Counted from the stretch's first letter, positions 1-12,541 are shown. The stretch is 64,000 bases of DNA from Apodospora peruviana (GCA_033439685.1 JAUEDM010000003.1:278001-342000); one strand, 5' to 3'. The notes: generated by a model not told the origin, from the sequence alone. A program made the numbers and translations.

Positions 1-513
1 AGATTCGCCATCAAGTGGTATGTTTGCTACTACTCTCCATCTTTCCCAACTGTAAAACAGACACACTGCGTGTGCGGCTCAGGCAGAAAATAGCTAATCA
101 AACCCTTCTACTTGCATAGGGATTCTGAGGCTTCCGCTCCCGCCGAGTTCCCTCCTGATCAGCCAGAGGCCGATCTTGTCGCCGACGAGGAGGAATACGG
201 CGCCGAGGAGCTCGCAGAGGAGGAGGAGGAGCTGGCTGAGGAGGCTGCCGATAAGGGCGTTGAGAAGGACGCCAAGATGGATGGAGTAGAGACTGCCGAT
301 GGCGAAGTCGAGGCAGAGAACGGCGTGGAGGAGGACGAGGTGTCTGACGACGGCAGCGTCGATATTGAGGGCGAGAGTGAGGACGAGCTGGAAGAGGAGC
401 TGGAGGAGGAAGGCGAGGCCGAGGGTGTTCCTGAGGGAGATGCGATGGATGTCGACATGGACAAGCCCGAGGTGCCTGCTGCCCACAAGGCCGGAGAGGC
501 CATGATCCAGTAA
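1..513 (+). CDS. 3' end of an unrecognised protein with a very acidic C-terminal tail (5' partial)
   Basis: Only the last part of the gene is inside the window. An exon remnant (1-17, reading RFAIK plus two bases of the next codon) is followed by an intron at 18-119 (GTATGT..TAG). The second exon, 120-513, ends in TAA. Splicing restores one Trp codon and keeps the frame. The visible 137 residues are dominated by Glu, Asp, Ala and Gly, with Glu runs such as AEEEEELAEEAA and EDELEEELEEEGEAEG, and no fold can be recognised. Tails like this are common on histone chaperones, nucleolar and chromatin proteins, so a nuclear role is a guess from composition only. It converges with UTP22, with 365 bp between the two stop codons. 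I do not recognise the family; the upstream exons would decide it. Confidence 0.75.
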
Positions 514-878
514 GTCTGGATATATCTGGATTTCAAATCCTGGATAATACCTCTGGCAATGTCTTGGGCACGGAAAATCTTGGCTTTGTAGGCGAGACGA
601 CTTTTGTAGTAGCAGCATTCTTACATACCCTAGATGATTTATTCATAGTGTAGATGCGAGACGGACCTCATGTCTTCATGTCTTGACAATGAGCGAAGGT
701 TATTAGTTTCCATATATCATGTCTCTAGATGCTTGAACTTTAGGTTTCAACATCATTCTTGAATTGGATAATCTTGCGCTATGTGCAATCAAATCTGGCA
801 GGGTATTCAACAAAAGGTCGCGCGCAGTCACAAAATAGACCCGGTTCATCCCCTTCCGGTTCGGTATTTCAGGTCTAT
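514..878. other. Convergent 3' intergenic region
   Basis: 365 bp between the stop codon of the acidic protein (+) and that of UTP22 (-). It must hold both 3' UTRs. I see no further gene or repeat in it. Confidence 0.6.
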
Positions 879-3800
879 CTACTCCCCCTTTACATCAATG
901 CGCTCAATCAGATCGAGTCCTAACCTAGCAATCTCTGCCACAATGGCCTCGCGATTAACCTCAACCATGATCTCTTCCTCGCCCGACTGCTCAACAGCAG
1001 GTTTATAAGAAGTAGGGAGGTTGACTCTAAAAGTCCGCTTCTGCATCTGCGGGTTCCAGATCGCGCCAATGGTAGCATCATCTGGCGCGCCCCGGAAGAA
1101 TACCAGCGACCCAGAGTACGCAGCATTGAGCTGGTCCAGAAACACCGCTGCAGGGTGCTGCACCAGCGGGAGCGAGTCCTGCCCGGTCCGCTCATCTAAG
1201 TTCTTGAATCGTGATTTCGTGAGACCACTGCCTTCTTCATCATCGCGGCTCGGATCATCCGTCGGGTATGTCTTCAAAATACTCTTGGTCGCCTTGCTGC
1301 TGAGGTGAATCAGGACATCGTAATCCTTCAGCGACGGCACAAAAAGTCTCCGTGGATCAACAGTCACACCCTCCTGCTTGATTAACCGACAAGCACTCTT
1401 GGCCAGGGCAGTCATCCGCGTGGCCGCCACTTTAGACGGCTGGGCCTGCCCATCCACTGTGGTGTATGCGACACCGGTACCATCATGGCCCGTAGCGACG
1501 AACAAAACAGTGTGATTAATCCCTGGGTCTATCTTGCGCCAGGCCTGAAACCTCGTCTCGATTGCCTTCCGCTCAGCCGCCGTCATCTCACCGCTTGTGT
1601 CCAGAATCATTGGCTCAGAACGCCAGTCCCAATGGGCAAGGAACAGCAATGTCCGCAAGAACCCAGTGGTAGCGCTGGAAGGTGCGTCCCACGGATATGG
1701 TAGAAGGAAGACACGTAATGCAGCGAGCTCAATAAAATCCTGCGTGAAGTGGCATGACAGCTTGTGTGCGTTAAACCAATGTTTTAATAACCGGATAGAC
1801 GGCGAAAGGGCTGGAAAACGAGTGACAAATGTGGAGATGGACTGTGTGTGTAGAGGTAGATGCGTGTAGAATCGTCTGAATGTAGCAAGCAGAGTGGTCG
1901 CCCGCGTTCGAATGTGCTGGTCGAGCGACCTGTCCTTGACCTGACGTTCAAGGAGTGTCTCTTCGAGATCACTTTGTATACGAAGACGGAACGAAGCCCC
2001 CGACTCATAAATAACATCAAGAAAACAGACGTTTTCGCTCTCGCACTGGGCGTCCTCAAGCCCAATATGTGTCCTGATGTGTCCAGGCTTGCTCTTCTCA
2101 AGGAGATTGCCTATCATTAACAGAAAAGCGGCTTTCGTTCGCTGAATGGCGATTAGGTGCTCGGGCCACTTCCCTGAAGCCTCAAATGATATGACGGTGT
2201 CCATAGGCTGCGGTCCTGATTTTGAAGATCCGAACGATGGGGGTTTGACCGAGGAATGTCGTAATTCAGGACAGATTGGCGCGATTCGCCTGACGTGGAG
2301 TGGTAGGTCCTCAAGATCCCTAATATCTCGCTCAAATACACTGAAGTCCTTTCTCGCAGCGTTGAATACACCCAAATCAGTGGGCTTGAAAGGCACCAAC
2401 GAAGAGAAAGCATTGCCATAAAAGCTTAGGTCGCTTCCCGCCACGCCGATGCGAAGGTGCAAGCCAAGAATATATCGCATGATTTCCTCGCAGATTTCGA
2501 AGGTTGAAGTCGACGACCAGATTAACGTTTCACGAATCGAGTCTCTCTCAAAGCGTCTAAGCTCTGCCTTCTCTCCCCAGAATCTTCTGAATTTGTTACA
2601 CTCTTCCTTCTCCTCCGCCGTTGCTCCTGCGGGTGGCCCACGGTCGACGGTCCGAGCCATATTGACGGAGTCAAACAGAACTCCAATCTCCATGACTTGG
2701 TTCTTCGGAGGGCTGGAGCTGTTGGTAAGTGGCCAAGATGGGTGACGCGGCGTCTGAATATAGATTAGTCGAGCTCGCTCTCCTAACTCTTTGTCCGCGA
2801 GTGCTCGTCTCAGAATCCGGTAGAGTTTGTTGCTGAATGCCCAAGCCCGTCCTCGGCATTCGTCTTCGGTTGTCTGCTTGGGGGTATTATCGTAGTTAAG
2901 CCGAGCAACCAGATCAAAGTTTTGCAGAGGAGCATCAGTCTTGAGAATGAAAGTTGGGTTGAATTGGTCGGCCGCATTGTTGTTCAGGAGACTGCGCGTC
3001 CACTTGGCATGGTGGTGGATCAATGCGGCGGACCAAGAACTCATTTTGAAAGCGAGATTCAACTGGCGGGTGGAATCGAAAAGAACCGGTCCGGCATCAG
3101 CAGCATGTTCCTGCTCCAATACTGCTGCTCCCAGAGCGCAAGGCTTCTCGCCGAAATTGGTAACCGATAGAAACTGAATCAGGGCCTTGAAAAGCTGCGT
3201 TCCGCTCAACGAAGTAGACAGTGTTGCGTGACCTTTGCTATCGCCTCCCTGAAGCAGAAGAGCTAAAAGCAATGACCACTCGAAGTGGCCAAACCCGCCC
3301 TCTGAAATGTCACCACCAAATCCTCGTTGTTGCAACCACACCCGGCCCAGGATGCAGGCGCTCTTGAATCCGGCGCATTTCTTTTCTACTTGTCGCAGGA
3401 GGCGTAAATATGACAGGAAACACCCCTCGGCAGCCAGAGTCGAATTATAGAAGGGAGTCGGGTGTGAGGCGGCGTCCTCCGCGCGACCGCGGCGGAGAAG
3501 GGCAGTCCCCAGCTGTAACTTCGCTTTCGGAAACAAATTGTTGGACGAACATGGTATGATCCGTACATGGTAGTCCAAAGACGTCTTCTTGTTGGGGCTT
3601 TCGGAATTCTGCGCGGTACTGTCGTCGGTCTTAGCCGTGGGAAGGACAGAGATGATAGGACACAAGGGGTTTCCGTTTAGATATTCAAATAACACTTGAG
3701 CTACACTTTCAATGTCTTTCCGCAAAGAAGCGGCAATGACTGCCAAGTAATACGCCCTCTTGTAGAAGTAGCGCATATCAAGGTAGTCTTTGTCCTGAAA

Positions 3801-4300
3801 GATGTCGCCGGGCATCACCACAACCATGTCCACCCCATGGTCCTTCTGAGTCTTGATCATGGTCTTGCTGACATAGCTCCCAACGACATTGAATTGCGTA
3901 GGCTTGGCAAAGGAAACTTTGTAGTTCGAATCGTCAGCCGGCTTTGGTTCGGGGAAGGGGACACGAATTTTGTGTTTTTTCTCGAGTTTCGATGCCGCGT
4001 GTGTGATCTGTTAAGAAGTCAGCGCGAAAGGATCACTGGCAACTTGAAGTGCTGCTGCCCTACCCGGAGAGTCTCATGTGGTTCAATTGCCTCGATCGAG
4101 CCTTTGATCCGGTGAAGAAGATCATCGACGCCCTGCAAGGCGGTGCCATAGCTCAACTTGACTTCTCCCAACAGCTCCTCGGCCTCCAATATGAAAGCCC
4201 TCGACCTTGACAGCCCAGTAGAGGCCGCTGCAACGAGAGCAACTTCCTCGCTCGAGATAGGATGCTCGAGCTTTCGTCGTTTTGCAGAAACGGGCTCCAT
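879..4300 (-). CDS. UTP22: Utp22, U3 snoRNP / small-subunit processome protein (Nrap family)
   Basis: Two exons: 4300-4064 and 4007-879, with a 56-bp intron (GTAGGG..AACAG), giving 1121 residues; yeast Utp22 is 1237. The ATG at 4300 gives MEPVSAKRRKLEHP, with a basic nuclear-localisation-type patch at residues 7-11. Recognition rests on Nrap-family blocks: the N-terminal KIRVPFPEPKPAD and VDMVVVMPGDIFQDKDYLDM, the central FERDIRDLEDLPLHVRRIAP, and a C-terminal block GAIWNPQMQKRTFRVNLP. In yeast this protein joins Rrp7 and casein kinase 2 in the UTP-C module of the 90S pre-ribosome, in the nucleolus, and is needed for 18S rRNA maturation. The family has an inactive nucleotidyltransferase-like architecture. 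It is divergent from SKI3, with 464 bp between the two ATGs, so the promoters may be shared. No truncation is seen. Confidence 0.93.
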
Positions 4301-4764
4301 TGTGGTCGACAGTGAGGTCGCTCGATGTCTGCGATGGGCAGCTGAGAACGGACGGACAGTGTGCTGAACCTGGTCAACTTTTTTTCTCGTCAAGCTTCCC
4401 TGCCGATAAGGGCGGGTCGCTGGTTTCTCCTGGCCGGCGGGGTGATAAGCTCAGTGCGGAACACTGTGTTTACTAGTTCAGTGTGACCCCATACACTTTA
4501 ACGGCCTGACGTGCCCGAGACCTTGGACAGCCCAGATGGTGGGACTAGCTTCACATGCAGGCAACAACAGACAACAATACAAAGATAAAAGATATTTCTT
4601 TGATGACTTTCACAACTGACCTAAGGCTTCACGTTTCTGCTTGAATGGTGATGTTCTTGATTTGATTTTCTCCTGTCATTCATCCTCTCTCTTCTCATCC
4701 GTCCTCATCCGTCCTCCTCCTCCTCCTCCTCCTGCTCCCCACCTCAGGCGAAACCGGCCTCGCA
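4301..4764. promoter_or_regulatory. Divergent UTP22/SKI3 promoter region
   Basis: 464 bp between the two start codons. On the SKI3 side a long pyrimidine-rich tract (about 4668-4745, including a run of TCC units near 4710-4732) runs almost to the ATG, a common feature of fungal core promoters and leaders. I see no clear TATA box. Confidence 0.5.
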
Positions 4765-7700
4765 ATGTCAAGCATAAAGACGTTGGTGAAGGCGGCGGGC
4801 GAAGCTGTCAAACAACAGAAATGGGATGTAGCCATCGAAGCAGCGAATGAGGCCCTCCAGAAGGACGCCAAGAACTATCAATCGTGCGTTCTACTCTACC
4901 TAGGATCCTCCCGGCGTGTTTAAATGGCTTCTGAATCTTTCTAGACACATCTTTTTGGCATTTGCCCTGGACAAGAAGAATAAGCTTGACGAGGCAGAAC
5001 AGAAATATCTTGCCGCCACAAAGCTTAAACCTGGCGATGCCCAAGCGTGGCAGGGTCTTGTCAAGCTCTATCAGCGGCAAGGGGGCAAGAAGCTCAAACC
5101 GTACCAGCATGCTGTTCTCAAACTGGCCGGAATCTACCAGGATGCCGATGACATTCCAAAGTGTCACGATGTGGTTGAGAAATTCATCGACCAGGCTCGC
5201 ACTCACGGTCATCGCCAGCAGTATGTTGATGCTCTGGATCTCATCCTTCCCGAGAGTCCCATCTACCCGGTTCTTGAGGGCCGGGTACCTCATCCCTGGA
5301 AAACATACGACATACAAGCGCAAATCGTCGAGCCAGATGAGAAGAAACGGATCAACACCTTGATTGGTGAGCGCCGAACTAGAATTGGTGCCCGCATAAA
5401 CGAAGTGACACTCGAAGTAAAGCGCGAGGTCTTTCGTAATAGCGGACTTTGCCACCTTTATGAGCAGCTTATTAACTGGACCACCGATGACGAGGTCCGC
5501 CGAACCTACGAGGAAAAGCTGATTCAGTACCGCTACGAGCGACTCTTGGCCTGGCCTGCTGGTGAAGAGAAGGAACTAGAAGCGGGAATTGTGCGCAAAT
5601 TGGCAAATGACATGGTTATCATTCGCCATCCTTTCAAGCTTGCCTGGGACATTACCATCAACTGGCAGGATAATAAAGACATAGGGCAGTGGGATGTCAA
5701 CATACTTAGCCAATACTGCTCCTTCTTCCCCGACAGCGACCTCAATAGAGTCGTGATAGGTTTCTTGACGAGCGTTGTTTCGCCATTTCCAAAGATCACT
5801 CCAGAGCAAACTACCTCTGGGTCAGCTGATGGAGGTAGCGACGAGAGTGAAGATGAAGAAGATGGTGGTGCTCGCACGACATACATCCCGCTGACAGAAG
5901 AGGATCGTCTTCTGATGATGACGGAGGGAATTGGTGGTGCTGACTCGCTCTTCGCGTTCAGGCTAATGGGCGAGTATTATCAACATCTTGAGGAGCACGA
6001 GAGCAACGTTGAGCTCATGCGCAAAGCCCTGGTATATCTGAAAGAGGAGCGCTCCAAGACGGGCTTGGGATTTCAACACACCGACGACGCTTTCTCTCTG
6101 TACCTCGGTACAGCACTGGTTTTTTACCAATCTCCTCGTCACCACCAAGAAGCCAAATCTCTCTTTGATGGAGTGCTCGCACATGAGGGGTCCTCCACTC
6201 CTGCACTCATCGGCGTTGGCTTAATTTACGAAGAGGAAGAAGAGTACGACGAGGCTGTCGGCTTTTTAGAGAGGGCTTTGATACGAGCTCCAGAAAACCT
6301 TCGCGTTCGCACTGAAGCCGCTTGGGTTAAGGCCCTTAGGGGGGACTTTGCGACCAGCAAGGATGAACTGGAAAGCTGCATTCCGCTCATAGCGAAAACC
6401 CGGCCACCAACCAAGGAGTTGCTAGCCCAAACTCAATACAGGTTGGGGTACTGTTTGTGGAACCTCGACACATCCAAGTCCGCCAGGAAAAGCCGCAGTG
6501 GTGCATACTCGTATTTCCTCGAGTCACTGAAGAACGATTTGAACTACGCACCCACCTACACAATTCTGGGTGCCTACTACGCGGATTATGCGAAGGACAA
6601 GAAGAGGGCCCGAAGATGCTTTCAAAAAGCCGTCGAGCTTTCGCCATCCGAGGTGGAATCGGCAGAGAGACTAGCGAGATCGTTCGCTGATGACGGAGAC
6701 TGGGACCGGGTTGAACTAGTTGCTCAGAGGGTTGTTGACTCGGGCAAGGTAAAACCGCCCCCGGGATCAAAGCGCAAGGGCATTAGTTGGCCTTTTGCTG
6801 CCCTCGGCGTAGCCGAGTTAAATAAGCAAGACTACCACAAGGCCATTGTGTCCTTTCAGGCTGCCCTGCGTATAGCGCCTCACGACTATCATTCTTGGGT
6901 AGGACTGGGCGAGAGCTACCACAGTTCCGGCCGCTTTATCGCAGCTATCAAGGCAATCATGATGGCCCAGAAGCTCGAAGAGTCAGACGACAGCAAGATC
7001 AGTGGAGAAACCTGGTTTACCAACTTCCTTCTTGCTGATGTCAGGCGAGAACTGGGCGAGTACGATGATGCAATTGTGCTATACCGCGAGGTTATTGCCG
7101 GTCGGCCGGATGAGGAAGGTGTTGCCATTGCTTTGATGCAGACTCTGGTGGACAATGCCTTGGATAGCCTTGAAAAGGGATTTTTCGGGAAGTCTATCGA
7201 CTTGGCAAGAGACGCCTTGACGTTCGCAACGGAAGCCCCTGTGGCTATTACCAAGACATTCAACTTCTGGAAAGCTGTCGGAGATTCTTGCTCTCTCTTC
7301 TCGAGTATCCAGGGTCGTTTGGCCGACTTTCCAACCGGTCTAGTTCGAACTCTATTCGGCAGCGACGACGCGGCGCCTGAGTATCAAGCCCTCAAAGATA
7401 TCGACATGGTTGGCACAGGCATTGTCAATACGGATGGTGTCTTCCCAGACGACGAGATGGGTGGTGTCGACTTGACAAAGTCACTGCAGGCAACTATTCT
7501 AGCCCATAAGCGGGCCATTCACGTGTCCATCAACGATTTCCATGCCCAGGCTGTAGCATACTACAACCTGGGCTGGGCCGAATATCGCGCGCACCTCTGC
7601 CTGCCCCCTAAGCTTAGGGAAAAGGCCACGAGATACCTCAAGGCCGCGATGGCGTGCTTCAAGCGGGCCATCGAGCTCGAGGCAGGCAACGCGGAGTTCT

Positions 7701-9100
7701 GGAACGCGTTAGGGGTGGTCACGAGCGAGATCAACCCGGTGGTCTCGCAGCACTCATTTGTTCGCAGTCTGTATCTGAACGAGAGGAGCGCACATGCTTG
7801 GACGAACCTGGGGACTTTGGCTCTGCAACAAAACGACATTGAGCTCGCCAACGAGGCATTCACGCGGGCACAATCGACCGATCCTGATTATTCACAAGCT
7901 TGGCTTGGTCAGGGGGTCGTGGCCATGCTTCTCGGGAATTATAAGGAGGCACGTGGCCTGTTTACGCATGCCATGGAGATAGGCGAAGCATCGTCTGCAG
8001 GGACCAGCCGACGCTATGCGGTCTCTACGTTTGATCACATCCTCACATCGCCTTCAAGAATGCCAATCGCTTCATCATTGATCCAGCCGATTTTTGTTCT
8101 GTCTCAGCTGCACGCGCTCTTACCCCAAGATCTCGCTTACGTTCACCTCCTTGCGCTCTTCCACGAGCGCGTCCACGAGAGCACCCGGGCAGTCAATACG
8201 CTCGAGAAAATCAGTGTTAGGCTCGAAGCTGATTACGAGGCGACGGAATCTGCTGAGGCCCTCAAGCACTTTGCTCTAGCAAAGACTGACCTAGCCCGTT
8301 CCTACCTCGCTGCTGGGTCCTACGAAAAAGCCATCGAAGCAGGCGAACTGGCGGTGCAGCTAAGCAGCGACGAGTCTGACAATGAGCTTACCGCTGAAGA
8401 ACGCAAGAAGGCGCGTCTCAGCGCGCATGTCACAGTAGGTTTGGCGCAGTACTATCAGAAGAATGTCCAGGAAGCTGTAGCATGCTTCGAGGCCGCCATT
8501 GAGGAGTCGAACGGAAACCCGGACGCCGCTTGCCTTTTGGCCCAGGTACTGTGGGCTACCAACAATGAAGAGGCAAGGGAACGAGCGCGTGAGATTCTCT
8601 TTGGAGTCATCGAGAAGGACCCGCACCACATTCAGTCGGTGGCACTTTTGGGGGTTATAGCACTCTTGGATAACGATGACGAGAGCGTGGATGCGGTAGT
8701 GCAGGAACTGCAGGCCCTCAGAGCTAGCGATGAGGGCGTGAGCCCGTCCGAGCAGAGCCAACTCGGCGATGTATTGAGAGCCATCGCAGCGTTGAGCACT
8801 GACGGCACAAACAAGGAGCCCGAAGCTAGCCAGGCCCAAACGGATGTCATGTTCTATCCTTATTTGCCGTATGGATGGTCGGAGCTTGCGTCCCTTGGTG
8901 GAGACGAGGGCGAAGCTGCGGCCGAGATGGCTCTGCGGGTTGCACGAAAGGGTGTGGCCCCGCGGGGTGACCTTGAGGCTGAAGACCTAGCTAGGGCGTA
9001 TGCAGGAACATGTCGTGTAACGGATGCCCAGATGGCGATCATGGTTGCACCGTGGGATAAGTCCGGTTGGCTGGCGCTGGTTCAGGCGGCCAAGGGGTGA
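4765..9100 (+). CDS. SKI3: Ski3, TPR scaffold of the Ski complex
   Basis: Exons 4765-4883 and 4945-9100 (61-bp intron, GTGCGT..TCTAG) encode 1424 residues, close to yeast Ski3 (1432). The start MSSIKTLVKAAGEAVKQQKW opens the first tetratricopeptide repeat, and TPR units recur along the whole chain, for example DKKNKLDEAEQKYLAATKLK near residues 45-65 and LGVAELNKQDYHKAIVSFQ in the middle. An acidic linker (SADGGSDESEDEEDGG, near residue 335) interrupts the helices. The C-terminal block YPYLPYGWSELASLGGD and the closing MVAPWDKSGWLALVQA are typical of fungal Ski3. The protein holds Ski2 helicase and Ski8 together and feeds RNA to the cytoplasmic exosome for 3'-5' mRNA decay. It is divergent from UTP22 and converges on RMI1, with 200 bp between stop codons. 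Confidence 0.94.
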
Positions 9101-9300
9101 GGGATGGATGGGTGGTAACACAAAGATAGTCGTTGTTTGTCGTATGGCTGCTAGATAGCATACCGTTCAGCTAGAGTTATCGGCCGTTATCTAGCCCATT
9201 GTCGATGACAAGTACTGTTAAATAGATCTCAACGGTCATCCTCCAAAAAATTCCCTTTGAAAAGAACAAGACTTACCACCAATACTCCGTAAATACGGTC

Positions 9301-10128
9301 TCATCGTCTATCCGCCCCAACCTCCTCCTTCAGCCTAGCCAACCGCCCTTCCACCCACGCCTTGTGCCACAGCTCCACCTTTCCGCCCAGCACCTGACAC
9401 GTCGCCGGCTCGAGCAGCAAAACCCCGCGAGCGACCACCGTCCCGGCGCGCAGGAGCATCTTCTCGCCGATGTTGAGTTTGCCGACGGCGATCCGGTCGA
9501 TACGCCTCAGCTCGAGGGCAAACATTTTCGCGCCCTTGGCGTCCTGGAGAACGAGTTTATGTGTAGCGTTTTTGTTCTGTTTTTCCTGTTCTCGCGCGGC
9601 GGTTGCTGCACCCCCGCTGGTCATGGCCGTGGTTGTGGTTGATTGGGTGCTCTCGTCAACGACGCCTAGGTCGTCGCCGTCTCCAGTGAGAGTAGTAGTG
9701 GTAGGGAGACGGATGACTTGTCGACCGCGGGTCTGCTCGCCGCGCTCGATGGCTTCTAGTTCTTCGACCTGTTCCCAGCGACTGCGGTTGAGGTTCTCAA
9801 TGTCTAGGACCTGGACGGCGATGTCACGCCCGAGACAGGTTTCTTTGACTTCGGTGTTGATGGTCGTGTTGTTGGTATTTGGGGGTGTTGGGAGGATGGA
9901 GGAGGGAAAAGTGTGCTCGGCGATGTAGGTGCTGTCGAGGAGGTTTCGCGTTGTCAGGTCGGAGGCGAGCAGGCGCGTACGCGCGGTCGCGATGAGAGAC
10001 GCCAGGGGGAGTTGTTGCCGGCTTGAGCTGACGAGGGTTTGCAGCCAGCTGTGGGAAGGCACGGGGATGGATTGCGTGCGTAGGGCCTGTTGGAGTTGAC
10101 TGGCGGTGATTTGGGCGGCGTTTTCCAT
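9301..10128 (-). CDS. RMI1: Rmi1, RecQ-mediated genome instability protein 1
   Basis: A single exon of 275 residues (yeast Rmi1 241) with an ATG at 10128. The N-terminal helical part (residues 1-60) is followed by an OB-fold region that spells the family: the LDIENLNRSRWEQVEELEA block around residue 110, KLVLQDAKGAKMFALEL near 190, and LNIGEKMLLRAGTVVARGVL then LLEPATCQVLGGKVE near 220-250. A low-complexity Thr/Ala/Gln insertion (about 140-185) lies between the two halves of the OB fold. The protein works with the RecQ helicase and topoisomerase III to dissolve double Holliday junctions. The gene is divergent from VPS51, with 839 bp between ATGs. Confidence 0.88.
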   Translation of the reverse strand: MENAAQITASQLQQALRTQSIPVPSHSWLQTLVSSSRQQLPLASLIATARTRLLASDLTTRNLLDSTYIAEHTFPSSILPTPPNTNNTTINTEVKETCLGRDIAVQVLDIENLNRSRWEQVEELEAIERGEQTRGRQVIRLPTTTTLTGDGDDLGVVDESTQSTTTTAMTSGGAATAAREQEKQNKNATHKLVLQDAKGAKMFALELRRIDRIAVGKLNIGEKMLLRAGTVVARGVLLLEPATCQVLGGKVELWHKAWVEGRLARLKEEVGADRR

Positions 10129-10967
10129 TGTGTTTACTTGTAAATATAGAACAGCCGAGGGAGTGCTTTTGAGGGCTTTTTAGAGGGTTCAAAACGATTG
10201 TTCTGGAATTGGATGTGTTTGTTACATTGGGGTGACGATATTTTATACTTTGAGAGCTTCCCCGGATTGAGTGTGGGGTGATTGGCATTTGAGTACAATG
10301 TCCCTGGTAAGTTTGTAAGTTCGTGACTTCCGGTGGATGAGAACAGGGTTGAGAAAGCCAATGAACTCGTGTGAATCGAAGGCTCAAGAGAAGAGCTCTA
10401 CCTTAATCTTAGGGTTAAAAATGTGGAAAACAAGGGTTGGCTATTGTACTGTGGGGCGAAATATCACGCTTACAAACTTTCAAGTCTTGATCTGTATTGA
10501 CGGCAGCCGGAAGGTGGGGGACTGGGGAGGGCCACCCCGGACAACTTATTTTAGCGCAGAACACCCCGGCCACTGCTGCGGTCCAAAATGTCGGGACGAA
10601 GCTAGAACCACCTGTGACCTCGCTAACGTTAACTCCCGTCTTTGTCTACGAAGCCCGAGTTGGACCTGAAAAAAAAATATAAACATTGAAAGTCCACGTC
10701 GCCCCTCTAACTTTAACAGGGTCTTCCTATCTCTTTTTCCCCAACCCAAAAGACCTCCAACCCGTGTATCGGCAAGCCATATTCTCCAGATAGCCAACAA
10801 ACCAGGCACTACAGCCTTAGACGAGGTCTCAAACGACACGTTTCCAAAAGACCGGGAACAACTACGGGTCGGGCATGCTGTAGTTTGGCGATCCGGCTGC
10901 CAGTATTCTTCCAAATTCTGTACATTAAATACGCCCTCTCTTCGAAGACGGTCCGTGAGCTATAGCC
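10129..10967. promoter_or_regulatory. Divergent RMI1/VPS51 promoter region
   Basis: 839 bp between start codons. An A-run leading into TATAAA (10678-10683) lies about 285 bp before the VPS51 ATG and could serve as a core element on the + strand. The VPS51-proximal part is C/T-rich (about 10720-10760). No supportable ORF. Confidence 0.45.
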
Positions 10968-11918
10968 ATGTCAACCATAGCCTCCCCCCGCGACTCTGGG
11001 ACGCCACTCGTCCGGCGCATGAACTCGTCTCAAGCCATCATCACCCCGACATCCTCCACACGACCGAGTCTCGATCTCCCGCGCTCAGCATCAGGGTCAC
11101 CAAACCTCAATGCCTCTTCCTCAGCCGCCTTCACCGACAATAACCAACCCCTCAATGACACCAGAAAACGCGGAAACCGCGCAGCGTTACGAGCATACTA
11201 CAACCTCAAGAAAGCCGCAGCCGCAGCCGGCGGCGCTCCAGGAACACCGACACTCGAAATCACCACCGACGAAAATCCTCTCGACCTGCCTGCTTCTCAT
11301 AACGAATCCTACTCCACGATTCCGCACAACCCGGAGCTCGACGCACCATCCTTCGATGCGGACGCCTTCGTCGCCAAGACGTTGGATACAAGCAGCCTGT
11401 CGGAGCTGCTGCGCACATACACGCGCATGCTGTGCGAGATCCGTGCCCTCGATGCGGAGAAGAAGGCCCTCGTCTACGACAACTACAGCAAGCTGATCAG
11501 CGCGACCGAGTCGATCCGCAAGATGCGCAGCACCATGGACCCGCTGAACCCGATGGCCGGTACCCTGGATGTGGTGGTGGGCAAGATTTACGAGCAGGCT
11601 AGTGGGATACGCGAGGAGCTTAGACGGACTGTACCGCCGCCTCCGCCTGTTCCCACTACAGTGATGATGAGTGAGAGTAAAGAAGAGGAACAGGAGGGCG
11701 AGAGAAGGAGGGCGAGGACGAGGGCGCTTGCGGTGGAGGTTGCAGCGGTCCCGGACACTTTGAGGCGGTTGATGCAGGAGGGTAAGGAGGAAGAGGCGAG
11801 GAGGCAATGGGAGATGCCGAGGCGGCTGCTGGAGAGGTGGAAGGAGAGGGGGTTTGGGGGTGATGATGTGCATGTTTGGATAGAGGAGGGGGATTCGATT
11901 CTTGAAGGGGGGAGGTGA
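10968..11918 (+). CDS. VPS51: Vps51, GARP/EARP tethering complex subunit
   Basis: A single exon of 316 residues; yeast Vps51 has only 164, but filamentous fungi usually have longer forms. The first 60 residues are Ser/Pro-rich and probably disordered. Residues 66-82 (RKRGNRAALRAYYNLKK) carry the Leu-Arg-x-Tyr/Phe-Tyr-Asn-Leu signature seen at the N-terminus of Vps51 proteins, where yeast Vps51 contacts the SNARE Tlg1. Residues about 128-216 are the Vps51/Vps67 helical domain (FDADAFVAKTLDTSSLSELL, then YDNYSKLISATESIRKMRS). A proline run (222-229) and a charged C-terminal helix region follow. GARP tethers endosome-derived vesicles at the trans-Golgi. The start is in good context (GCCATGTC). 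Confidence 0.85.
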   Translation: MSTIASPRDSGTPLVRRMNSSQAIITPTSSTRPSLDLPRSASGSPNLNASSSAAFTDNNQPLNDTRKRGNRAALRAYYNLKKAAAAAGGAPGTPTLEITTDENPLDLPASHNESYSTIPHNPELDAPSFDADAFVAKTLDTSSLSELLRTYTRMLCEIRALDAEKKALVYDNYSKLISATESIRKMRSTMDPLNPMAGTLDVVVGKIYEQASGIREELRRTVPPPPPVPTTVMMSESKEEEQEGERRRARTRALAVEVAAVPDTLRRLMQEGKEEEARRQWEMPRRLLERWKERGFGGDDVHVWIEEGDSILEGGR

Positions 11919-12541
11919 CCTACGGTTGTAGTAGATGCAGATTTGGTTTATACGAAGCGTAACGACATTTATGGGATCCTGGTATGATGGCGAGATTGGA
12001 CGAAAATTTGATTAAATGCTACATGTTTGCGTGCGAATGAATGTATGCCTTGTGATGATGGCAGTTCAGTTGGCCTAGGACTGTATATACTCACCCATAA
12101 AGTGCTGAACACCGAGCTAGCGGTGCTGAAAACCAGGCTGAATGGATTCCACAGCATCCTCACGGCGACGCGATCACATCGGACCTCACTGCTGCGAGCA
12201 GCCTGGATACAGACAGACGGGGGAGATCAAAGGTGCACTTGGAAATATTATCTTCTGTCATCAACATTCGCAGCCTGGAAGACAGCGTCGGTCTCTCTCG
12301 ACCACTTCAGTTACCTAGGTAGCGGTTGGCCAAATACAGCTGATTTTGGTATCGCCTATTCGCCTTACGGGAGGTAGCTAGCTGCAACGCCTATTAGAGG
12401 ATTGTTGGAGTACAATACGTCCAGTTAGTTCACGAAGCCAACATCCCTCTGGCAGAAATTAATGTATAACTTGGCTAAATTATGTGAAATTGTCTCGAGT
12501 AAATTCTGCCCGCAGCTTTCTCCCTAATTATTCCTCGCCAT
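11919..12541. other. Convergent VPS51/NIF3 intergenic region
   Basis: 623 bp between two stop codons, longer than needed for two 3' UTRs. It holds one perfect TACCTAGGTA palindrome (12312-12321). No gene can be supported. Confidence 0.55.

Noticed and set aside
159..536. Serine-rich minus-strand ORF at the left edge
   Set aside because: It is the antisense of the Glu-rich tail of the first gene; GAG/GAA runs read as Ser/Leu on the other strand.
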